From assembly GCA_038237745.1 (NCBI GenBank), contig JBBRYJ010000008.1, positions 1-64,000 on the forward strand: a stretch of DNA of 64,000 nt. The letters run 5' to 3'. This DNA is from DASQEH01 sp038237745 (GTDB taxonomy: Bacteria > Actinomycetota > Actinomycetes > Propionibacteriales > Nocardioidaceae). Numbering within the stretch: the first letter of the stretch is position 1; each line of letters opens with the position of its first letter. The position numbers and the translations under genes are program-made. Shown here in pieces: positions 1-6,694 of the stretch. Under the pieces are notes generated by a model. It saw only the letters and a program-made list of their open reading frames with translations. It was not told where the DNA came from and searched no databases.

Positions 1-1
1 G

Positions 2-589
2 ACGATGCGCGAGCACGCCCACGCCGTCCCCGACCGATGGGCCCGCCCCGACCTCGAGATCACCAGCGCACTGGTCGAGGCGGTGGGCGAGCAGCGCCAG
101 GTGCGCATCGGCTATCGCAGCGCCGCCGGCCACAGCCACTCCTTCGACGTGGACCCGTGGTCCGTGGTCGTGCGCTACGGGCGGTGGTACCTCCTCTGCT
201 TCGCCCACCACACGGACGCCGTGCGCACCTATCGCATCGACCGGGTGACCGCCGTCGGCGAGGGCACCCGGACCTTCGAGACCCCCGACGGCCTCGACCC
301 GGTGGCAGTGCTCGAGGAGAACCTCGCGTCCGGCTGGGAGCACGACACGCGGGTGGTTTTCCACGCGCCGATGGCCGAGGTGGCGCCGTACCTTCGCCCC
401 ACGATGGGTCGGCTGGAACCGCTCGGCGAGGACCGCTGCGTCGTCACCGGCAGCACCAGCAACCCGACGATGTACGCCGGCGAGTGGCTGGCCGGGATGC
501 CCTTCGAGATCACCGTCGAGGGCGGTCCGGAACTGCGCGCGGCGGTCGCCGAGGTGGCGGCGAAGATGGCGCGATCAGTCGCCGGGTGA
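2..589 (+). CDS. WYL-domain transcriptional regulator, C-terminal part
   Basis: The gene enters from the left edge: the reading frame is already open at base 2 and ends with TGA at 587-589. The visible 195 residues are a WYL domain, the ligand-sensing part of YafY/DeoR-like regulators. The recognisable stretch is RIGYRSAAG followed by a DPWSVVVRYGRWYLLCF segment and TYRIDRV, which is the usual WYL core strand order, then the WCX-like C-terminal extension ending in VAEVAAKMARSV. The DNA-binding helix-turn-helix that normally precedes it lies outside the window, so the target genes cannot be judged. Family assignment is from sequence pattern; the role as a transcriptional regulator is inferred from the family. 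Confidence 0.85.
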   Translation, partial: TMREHAHAVPDRWARPDLEITSALVEAVGEQRQVRIGYRSAAGHSHSFDVDPWSVVVRYGRWYLLCFAHHTDAVRTYRIDRVTAVGEGTRTFETPDGLDPVAVLEENLASGWEHDTRVVFHAPMAEVAPYLRPTMGRLEPLGEDRCVVTGSTSNPTMYAGEWLAGMPFEITVEGGPELRAAVAEVAAKMARSVAG

Positions 590-870
590 GCCTGGTTCCG
601 CGCCCCGCCAGGCAACGTGCTCGTTGTCTACCAGGAGTCTGACGAAGAAGATCGAACCGAGACAGGCAGGAGCGAGCTTCACGAGCCCCGGCTTGTCCGA
701 GACGGCCGAGCAACAAGATCGCCATGCCATCCATCGAAAGGCAGCCGGTATCGCGTTCCGCAAGCCGGTGACGACCTAATAACGGCACGCATGCTACCAA
801 TGTAGGTAAGTCGGGTCGCCTTCGGGCAGCCCAAAACGCATTTACCAATGATTGCTGGTTGGTGTTGGAA
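590..870. other. Intergenic stretch upstream of relaxase remnant
   Basis: No reading frame here resembles a known protein. Just before the relaxase start there is a short inverted repeat, ACCAA at 844-848 and TTGGT at 859-863. Conjugative elements often carry their transfer origin next to the relaxase gene, but a 5-bp repeat is far too little to call one. Confidence 0.4.
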
Positions 871-2010
871 ATGCATGGTGAATTGAAGGTCTATCGCGGT
901 TCGCCGGCTGCTGCGCGTAACTATGTCGAGGCCGATCGCGGCCGTGCTGATGACTACTACCTCGCCGATGGCACCGGCGTTGCGCAGCTTTGCGTCGCCT
1001 CACGGGCAATGGGGGAACGTCCGAGGGTACGGCCTGCGGGGACGCTGCCCGGCGGCGCCTACGAGGCGTGGGTCGGTGGGTACGACCCCGACACGGGCGG
1101 GGCGAAAGGACGACTGCGCGCCGACGACCAGGCGGTGCGGTTCGTGGAGGTCGTAGTCAACGGCCCAAAGTCGTGATCGTTGGCCGCGGTCCTGGATCCC
1201 GAGATCGCGGCGGCCAATGACGGCGCGCAGGACCGGGCCGCCGAGCAGATCATCGGCTGGCTGGCCGAGCACGCGACCACCCGGGTCGGACCGCGGGGCC
1301 GCCAGGTCCAGGTGCCGGTGCAGGAGATCCAGGCCGCGGTGGTGCGGCACTACACCTCCCGGGCTGGGGATCCGCATCGGCATCTGCACCTGCAGGTCAA
1401 TGCCCGGGTCTTCGCCGAAGGCACATGGCGCGGACTGCACACCGTCGGGGTGCGGGACGCCCTGGACGCGATCAACGGGATCGGTCACGCGGCCGTGATG
1501 TGCGACCCGGGGTTTAGGGCAGCCCTTGCCGGCCGCGGCTACACCCTGGACCACGAATCGGGCGAGGTCGCCGAGCTGGTCGCCTACGTCGGACCGTTCA
1601 GCGCCAGGGCTGCGCAGATCGCCCGCAACATCGACCGGTACGAGGCCCAGTGGCGGACCACCAATGCTGGAGCCGAGCCCGGCCCGACACTGCGGCGGGC
1701 ATGGGACGGGCGAGCGTGGGCCGATGCCCGCCCCGACAAGGTGATCCAGGCCGACGGCACCGCGATCCTCCAGCGGTGGGTCGAAGAGCTGACCGAGCTG
1801 GGTTACCGCCGCCCCGGCCCGCAGGTCGCCGGTCCGTTTGCGGTGGACCCCGACTGGCGTGTCAGTGCTAGCAGTGCTGGCAGGGCTTTTGTGCGGCCGG
1901 GGGGGCTGGATCGCGACGCGGCCGTGGAGACGATCCTGCAACAGGCCAACCGAGAGCACGTGGCGGCTCGCCAGGGCGGCCGGTGGCCGACCCCAGCGGG
2001 AGATGAGTAA
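871..2010 (+). pseudogene. TrwC-type conjugative relaxase, nonsense-interrupted and truncated
   Basis: Relaxase of the MOBF/TrwC type found on actinobacterial plasmids and integrative elements; the intact enzyme nicks the transfer origin and pilots the strand in conjugation. The start MHGELKVYRGS (ATG 871) and the following DDYYLADGTG match the family N-terminus. The text stops at TGA 1174-1176 after VVVNGPKS and resumes in the same frame with SLAAVLDPE, so a conserved Trp codon (KSWSLA in relatives, from memory) appears to have become TGA. Downstream, the three-histidine metal site is visible as VRHYTSRAGDPHRHLHLQ. The protein then ends at about residue 380, where relatives continue into a helicase domain of several hundred residues. 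Both lesions point to a dead gene. Confidence 0.8.
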
Positions 2011-2926
2011 GCAGGCCCGGCGCGGGAGCGTCAGGTGTGGGTGCCAGGTACTCGATGTGCGATGGATCTCGCAGCGGGCTCGGTAGCTTTCGGCAACGTC
2101 TCGCTGTCGAAGATCAGGAAGTCCCACGTCGAGATGTGGGTCAAGGGGATGGTCGTCAAGGATCTCGCGGTCGGCACGATTCACACGCGGGCACAGAGCG
2201 TCCGCTCGGTCCTGCGGGCTGCCGTCGAGGACAGGGTGATTCCCCGCGATCCGAGCGTGGGTGTGACGCTCCCCCGCTGTCGAGGCGCTGAGGCGTCCAT
2301 GGAGATCCCAACGACCCAGACGGTAGGCAAGATCCTTGCGGCTGCCGACAACGACTTCGTGGCGTTCGTGGCGCTGTGTGCGTTCGCTGGTCTGCGACTC
2401 GGTGAGGCTGCGGCGGTCCAACTGGGCGACGTTGACTTCCTGCGTCGCACGTTGGCCGTCTCGCGCCAGGTCCAGCGAGTTAACGGCGGTGCCGTCGAGA
2501 TCCGTGCACCGAAGTACGGGGTCGGAGCGGACAGTATTCCTCGCCAGTGAGTTGGTGAAGATCCTCGCCCGCCACGTCGAGCTGCTTCCTCTGAGCGAGG
2601 ACGGTTGGCTATTTGTCGGACAGGGCGATCAGCCGCCACACCAGAACACTGTCGGACACCGCTGGCGGAACACGTTGAAGAGCGCAGGCCTGACTGGCGT
2701 TCGGCTCCACGACCTCAGGCACTACTACGCCTCCGGGTTGATCGCTGCGAGTTGCGACGTCGTTACGGTCCAGCGGGCGCTCGGACACTCAAAGGCGACG
2801 ACGACTTTGGACACCTACTCGCACCTGTGGCCCACCGCTGAGGATCGGACGTGAACGGCTGCGGATGGAATGCTGGCGGCGGCGTTGAGTCCTCCCAAGG
2901 ACTCACCAAGGACTTGGGAGGGCTAA
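2003..2926 (+). pseudogene. Tyrosine recombinase (integrase), multiply disrupted
   Basis: Phage-type integrase that would have moved the element carrying the relaxase. An N-terminal start MSKQARRGSVR at 2003 overlaps the relaxase end. About 60 codons of arm-binding domain then seem to be missing, and the core-binding part resumes near 2085 with FGNVSLSKIRKSHVEMW. The catalytic domain shows GLRLGEA (first Arg), HDLRHYYASG (His and Arg) and LGHSKATTTLDTYSH (His and Tyr). One extra G in the run 2518-2521 shifts the frame inside the APKYGSER segment. TGA at 2852-2854 replaces a probable CGA in EDRTR; the tail TAADGMLAAAL continues in frame to TAA 2924-2926. The second integrase fragment at 4.8-5.5 kb is a paralogue and shows the unbroken wording. 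Confidence 0.8.
2891..2921. repeat. Perfect 9-bp inverted repeat at the integrase 3' end
   Basis: CCTCCCAAG (2891-2899) and CTTGGGAGG (2913-2921) flank a 13-nt loop. It could act as a terminator of the integrase or as part of the attachment region, because it lies between the integrase catalytic end and the ychF-like repeat. There is no T-tract. It also falls within the in-frame continuation of the integrase tail, so it may simply be coding sequence. Confidence 0.4.
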
Positions 2927-2932
2927 ATAGCC

Positions 2933-2974
2933 TCTGACCTCGGACGATGCGGCTGCCTACACGTTGAAGCGGAA
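2933..2974. repeat. Copy of the ychF 3' end (candidate attachment site)
   Basis: TCTGACCT at 2933-2940 is followed exactly 20 bases later by ACGTTGAAGCGGAA at 2961-2974. The same two blocks with the same spacing occur at 10313-10354, where the second block is the real 3' end of ychF. Read on the minus strand, 2957-2974 encodes FRFNV and a stop, just as the ychF C-terminus does. It sits 7 bp after the integrase stop, the usual place for an attachment site. The inference is that it is the duplicated core left by integration into the ychF 3' end. Confidence 0.6.
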
Positions 2975-3230
2975 CGAAAATGGGGTGTTTTGGTGGTTGT
3001 TGGGCAGCGCTGGCTCTGGCTGGAAATGCCGTCTGACCTGGGCAAACACTGATCCGACGTTGTTTGGCGGTGCTGGTCGATTGTGGCCTCGGCGGAACTT
3101 TTTGCGGACTGTTTGCGGACTGCTGCCCTTGTCCGAGGGCCTGTCACCTCGTCCAGCGGCACCAGGCGAAGCTGAGCTCGCTCAGCCTTCTTCAGATTGG
3201 CCAACAGGTCCACCCCCGACATGCCGACAC
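2975..3230. other. Integrase-tail relic and partial att-like copy
   Basis: TCTGACCTGGGCAAAC at 3032-3047 matches 14 of 16 bases of the sequence before the ychF 3' end at 10313-10328. At 3101-3127 the plus strand encodes FADCLRTAA, with two TGCGGACT words 11 bp apart; the site before ychF encodes FADSVRT with the same two words at the same spacing. Phage integrases of this type often end in such a segment, so this looks like the last codons of a lost integrase. No intact gene is visible. Confidence 0.45.
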
Positions 3231-3299
3231 GTGTATTTTGTCCATTGATTTGTGTGTATACTGTCCATTGAAAAGTGTGAATCTTGTCGATTGAGGAGT
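3231..3299 (+). repeat. Three imperfect 23-bp tandem repeats, AT-rich leader
   Basis: Units begin at 3231, 3254 and 3277, each of the form GTGTATnnTGTCCATTGA followed by a short variable end. The third unit differs more (GTGAATCTTGTCGATTGA). The stretch is clearly richer in A and T than everything around it and ends 4 bases before the ATG of the ATPase gene at 3304. The second unit contains a TATACT word at 3257-3262 that could be a -10 box. Repeats of this size at a promoter are typical of operator arrays; the binding protein is unknown. Confidence 0.65.
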
Positions 3300-3303
3300 C
3301 AGG

Positions 3304-4578
3304 ATGGCTGCGTCGCCTACCAAACGTACCTATCTGCCTCGCCTGGCAGACGGCCTCCTCGACGATCAGCTCGGCGCGATGGGCGCGGTTCTCATCGAAG
3401 GAGTCAAAGGTTGCGGAAAGACCGCGACCGCCCGACAGCGAGCCGTCAGCGAGGTTCTCCTGGACACCGACCCCGAGGCCGAGCGGCGCGCCGCACTCGA
3501 CCCCCGGCTGCTCCTTGACGGCGAGACGCCACGCCTCTTGGACGAATGGCAGCGCACCCCACGTGTATGGGATGCGGTGCGTCGCGCCGTCGACGATCGG
3601 GGTCTTCCAGGCCAGTTCATCCTGACGGGCTCGGCAACCCCGAACGATGAAACCCAACGTCACTCAGGGGCAGGCCGGTTCGCCATCGTTCGCATGCGGA
3701 CGATGACCCTGACCGAAAAACAGGCGGTCAGCCCGAGCGTGTCCGTCACGGAGCTCCTTCTCGGCACCGCACCAAGACCCGCAAACAGTTCAGTGACTGT
3801 CCGCGACTACCTGAACCACATCGCAGTCGGCGGCTGGCCGCTCCTCGCGGGGTCCGACGAAAAGGCAGCTCGAACGTACCTGGACGGCTACCTCGACATC
3901 ATCGTCGAGCGCGATATCGAGGAGGTGTCAGGAGGCCCACGAAACCCCCGCCTTGTTCGGCGCTTCCTGCACGCCTACGCCCAGATGGTCTCCCAGACCG
4001 CGAACCTGAGCACCATCATGAGACGGGCTCGCGACGAGGTCGATGGCGATGCAGACTCGCCGAGCCGCCACACCGCTCAGATCTACCTCGACGCGCTCCG
4101 TCGCATGATGATCGTCGATGAAGTGCCGGCCTGGGATCCGTCGGTGCGGTCATCCAAGCGCCTGACCACGACACCCAAGCGGCACCTGGGTGACCCGTCC
4201 CTTGCCGCAGCACTCCTCCAGATGTCACCCGAGCGAATGCTCGCTGACCTGGAAACCACGGGCTTCCTCTTTGAGAGCCTCGTCGCACACGATCTGCGCA
4301 TCTACGCCGAGGCCGCGGGCGCGTCATGCTTTCACTACCGCGAAGCCGAAGGCCGACTCGAAGTCGACTACGTCCTCGAAGATCGAGACGGCGACTGGAT
4401 CGGCGTCGACGTCAAGCTGGGAGAATCGGACCTCGACAAGGCCGCGGATTCCCTGCATCGGTTGGCAGATCGCGTCGCGCGCAAGCCCAAGGCACTCGTC
4501 GTCGTGACGGGCACCTCGCTCGCCTATACACGCGAGGACGGCGTGCACGTCGTACCCCTCGGCCTCTTGGGCCCATAA
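3304..4578 (+). CDS. DUF4143-type AAA ATPase
   Basis: A 424-residue protein of the AAA-plus-DUF4143 family common in mobile and accessory DNA. Walker A is GVKGCGKT near residue 37, the Walker B region is RLLDEWQ near residue 78, and LTGSATP near residue 104 is the sensor-like motif. The C-terminal third carries the DUF4143 nuclease-like fold with LEVDYVLED and VDVKLGE, which resembles a PD-(D/E)xK arrangement (Asp and Asp-x-Lys). Cellular function of the family is not established; links to toxin-antitoxin or stress functions have been proposed. The ATG at 3304 follows a GGAG at 3293-3296. It lies alone between integrase fragments, inside the presumed island, and the repeat array just before it suggests its own regulation. 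Confidence 0.85.
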   Translation: MAASPTKRTYLPRLADGLLDDQLGAMGAVLIEGVKGCGKTATARQRAVSEVLLDTDPEAERRAALDPRLLLDGETPRLLDEWQRTPRVWDAVRRAVDDRGLPGQFILTGSATPNDETQRHSGAGRFAIVRMRTMTLTEKQAVSPSVSVTELLLGTAPRPANSSVTVRDYLNHIAVGGWPLLAGSDEKAARTYLDGYLDIIVERDIEEVSGGPRNPRLVRRFLHAYAQMVSQTANLSTIMRRARDEVDGDADSPSRHTAQIYLDALRRMMIVDEVPAWDPSVRSSKRLTTTPKRHLGDPSLAAALLQMSPERMLADLETTGFLFESLVAHDLRIYAEAAGASCFHYREAEGRLEVDYVLEDRDGDWIGVDVKLGESDLDKAADSLHRLADRVARKPKALVVVTGTSLAYTREDGVHVVPLGLLGP

Positions 4579-4587
4579 CTCACCCGG

Positions 4588-4610
4588 AGTTGTTAAGCTG
4601 TTCGACAACT
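4588..4610 (+). terminator. Hairpin after the ATPase gene
   Basis: AGTTGT (4588-4593) pairs with ACAACT (4605-4610) around an 11-nt loop, ten bases after the ATPase stop. There is no T-tract. The 9-mer CGACAACTA recurs at 4603-4611 and 4621-4629, so the structure may instead belong to the boundary of the neighbouring insertion-sequence fragment. Confidence 0.3.
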
Positions 4611-4629
4611 AATTCGACCGCGACAACTA

Positions 4630-4842
4630 GGGCGTGGCTCCTAAATCTTGCCGGTGTTGGCGGTGATTGTTGACTCATGTCAGGTGAGGCGCTGCTCTCT
4701 GATGCTGAGTGGGCTCGGATCGAGTCGTTGATGCCGTCCTCGGATGGTCAGCGTGGTCGGCCCTTCCGCGATCACCGGCAGGTTGTCGAGGGGATCATCT
4801 ACCGGTTCCGGACCGGGGTCGCCTGGCGCGACCTGCCCGAGG
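4630..4842 (+). mobile_element. 5' fragment of an IS5-type insertion sequence
   Basis: From about 4630 the DNA reads as the left end of an IS, followed by a transposase start at 4677. The first 55 codons (LLSDAEWARIESLMPSS, GRPFRDHRQVVEGI, YRFRTGVAWRDLPE) are the typical N-terminus of IS5-family transposases of actinobacteria. Similarity stops after DLPEV at about 4842, where integrase sequence takes over. Terminal inverted repeats cannot be confirmed because the right end is missing; the left boundary is a guess from the change in sequence. Confidence 0.6.
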
Positions 4843-5534
4843 TCCGTGTTCCGCGCCGCCGTGAGGACAAGGTGATCGGCTCCGACCCGACCGACGGCGT
4901 ACGCCTCCCCCGCGGTCGTCGCCCCGACGCCGCCATGTCGATCCCAACTCCCGAGGAGGTCGGGCAGCTCATGGCCGTGACCGACGGGCGGTTCCGGCCG
5001 TTCATCGCCCTGTGCGCGTTCGCCGGCCTCCGGCTCGGCGAGGCAGCCGGCGTGCGACTCAGCGACGTCGACTTCCTCCGCAAGTCGCTCAAGGTCTCCC
5101 GTCAGGTACAACGCGTCAACGGCGGCGCGATCGACATCCGTGCGCCGAAGTACGGCTCCGAGCGCGTCGTCTACCTTGCCGACAGCCTTGTCAACGTGCT
5201 CGCCGAGCACGTCGCCACCTACGGCACCACGGGCAAGGACCAGTGGCTGTTCGCCGGAGAGGGCGACGATCCGCCGCACCAGAACACGGTCGGCTACTGG
5301 TGGCGCAAGACGCTGCGCGACGCGGGCCTGACCGGCATCAAGCTCCACGACCTCCGGCACTTCTACGCCTCCGGCCTGATCGCGGCCGGGTGCGACGTGG
5401 TGACCGTCCAACGCTCGCTGGGACACGCGAAGGCGACCACGACCCTCAACACCTACGCGCACCTTTGGCCTACCGCTGAGGACCGCACCCGCGGCAGCCG
5501 AGTCGATCATCTCCGCGTCGCTCGGGCAAAATGA
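4677..5534 (+). pseudogene. Chimeric ORF: IS5 transposase N-terminus fused to integrase catalytic domain
   Basis: An uninterrupted 285-codon frame made of two unrelated parts. Residues 1-55 are an IS5-type transposase N-terminus. From about residue 57 it reads as the C-terminal two thirds of a tyrosine recombinase: EDKVIGSDPTDGVRLPR, GLRLGEAAG, HDLRHFYASG and LGHAKATTTLNTYAH supply the Arg, His-Arg and His-Tyr active-site positions. Upstream of 4861 the integrase wording FRAAV is in another frame, so one base is missing near GTGAGGAC, and that shift happens to keep the fusion open. The arm- and core-binding domains are absent, so recombinase activity is unlikely. It is a paralogue of the integrase at 2.0-2.9 kb, with a diverged tail. 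Confidence 0.75.
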
Positions 5535-5832
5535 GGCACCCGAGCTTACAGACGGCCTCTCCGTCCGCAACCGATGGTGAGCTGGCATTCCCGCCGAACG
5601 GTAAGTGTCCGTCGATCGGAAGCCATTGGCCGGTCGCAAGGATGACGCGTCCTGTCACTCACCATGGGCGAGGTCCAAAAGGTGCGGCATACAGCCGCGA
5701 GTAACCGGATCGCCGAGCACGGGTGGACCGCTGAAGTAGCGGACCAGCTATCCGATCGTCCCTGTGACGAGGGTCAGCTGATCTGCGTTTGTGTCCCCCG
5801 ACCCGGGTCGGCCGTTGTCCGAGCCGGAGACT
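5535..5832. other. Intergenic stretch, no recognised feature
   Basis: Nothing between the chimeric integrase and the IclR gene resembles a known protein or RNA. A weak frame with HTAASNRIAEHGWTAEVADQL near 5690-5750 has no family I recognise and no clear ribosome-binding site. Confidence 0.4.
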
Positions 5833-6591
5833 CTAGACCAGCTTCAGGAGCCCGGTCACCCGGGCGGCAGCCGCGGCGGCGGCTGTCCCGAGCTCATCGA
5901 GGCGGGAGTCCAGAACTCGGCGGTCGGGCCCCCACAGGTCCACGGCCGCTACGGGGCGGCCGTTGACCACGACGGCCGCTGAGGAGCCGTTGGAGTACGT
6001 GACGTCTTCGCCGCGGCAGACCGCGTAGCCCTGCTCGCGCACGCCGGCGAGCTCGGCGGCGAGGGCCGCCGGGTCGGTGATTGTGGTGTCGGTCAGCGTT
6101 TCGAGGGTGCCAGTGCCACCGACCATCGCGCGCCACTCCACGTCCGGCAGCGCTGCCAGAACGGCCTTTCCGGGCGAGGATGCGTGCAGCGAGAGCGTGC
6201 CTTGCCATCTCGGTGAGTTGAACAGCGCGCTGTCGACGTGGTCGACGTACTTCAGGCCGAGGCCCTCCACGTGCACGAGCGACGCGGTCACCTCGTGCTC
6301 CCTGGCCAGCTCCTCCAGGACGGGGTGGGCCAGCCGCACGAGCGAGTCCACCGCGTGGCGCTGGGAGAGGCCCTGCCAGCTGATCGAGAGGCGGTAGTGC
6401 GCGGGCTCGACCTTCTCGACGAGCCCGTTGGACTCGAGCGTCCAGAGCAGCCGCCACGCGGTCGGGCGCTCGATCCCGCAGCGAAGCGCGAGGTCGGCGA
6501 GCGTGAGGTCACTGTCGGCGTCGCCAATGGCGCGGAGCAGCGCGACCGCACGGTCGACGGACTGGACGGTCTTGCTTCGGGTGGCAGGCAC
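5833..6591 (-). CDS. IclR-family transcriptional regulator
   Basis: Regulator of 252 residues. The N-terminal winged helix-turn-helix reads VQSVDRAVALLRAIGD through LTLADLALRCGIERPTAWRLL (residues about 8-55), followed by the IclR effector domain with LSLHASSPGKAVLAALP and EDVTYSNGSSAAVVV. The frame is open further upstream, but GTG at 6591 is chosen because GGAGGG lies four bases ahead of it and the family starts just before the SVDRA segment. It is divergent from the CoA-transferase gene, and a palindrome sits between the two, so it probably controls that gene and itself. IclR proteins often govern aromatic or organic-acid catabolism; the ligand here is unknown. Confidence 0.9.
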   Translation of the reverse strand: MPATRSKTVQSVDRAVALLRAIGDADSDLTLADLALRCGIERPTAWRLLWTLESNGLVEKVEPAHYRLSISWQGLSQRHAVDSLVRLAHPVLEELAREHEVTASLVHVEGLGLKYVDHVDSALFNSPRWQGTLSLHASSPGKAVLAALPDVEWRAMVGGTGTLETLTDTTITDPAALAAELAGVREQGYAVCRGEDVTYSNGSSAAVVVNGRPVAAVDLWGPDRRVLDSRLDELGTAAAAAAARVTGLLKLV

Positions 6592-6651
6592 GAAACCCTC
6601 CTTGGGCGCGGGCAGGCGTTGACGTGCTACGGAATCGACTCTAGGGTTTTG

Positions 6652-6669
6652 CAGTATACGGTCATACTG
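6652..6669. promoter_or_regulatory. Candidate IclR operator palindrome
   Basis: CAGTAT (6652-6657) and ATACTG (6664-6669) form a perfect 6-bp inverted repeat with a 6-nt spacer, in the 103-bp gap between the divergent regulator and CoA-transferase genes. It lies 26 bases before the GTG at 6695 and resembles the short A/T-cored palindromes used by IclR proteins. Binding is inferred from position only. Confidence 0.5.
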
Positions 6670-6694
6670 ACCACTTTGTGCAAAAGGAAGCCTC

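Noticed and set aside
844..863. Inverted repeat before the relaxase as transfer origin
   Set aside because: Five-base arms are expected by chance and no nick-site consensus is visible.
1000..2421. A 473-codon open frame on the minus strand
   Set aside because: It is antisense to the relaxase and integrase remnants, has no family similarity, and high GC makes long antisense frames common.
2923..3663. A 246-codon minus-strand frame spanning the repeats and the ATPase start
   Set aside because: Most of it is antisense to the ATPase; the remainder (GMSGVDLLANLKKAERAQ) matches no family I recognise and lacks a start signal.
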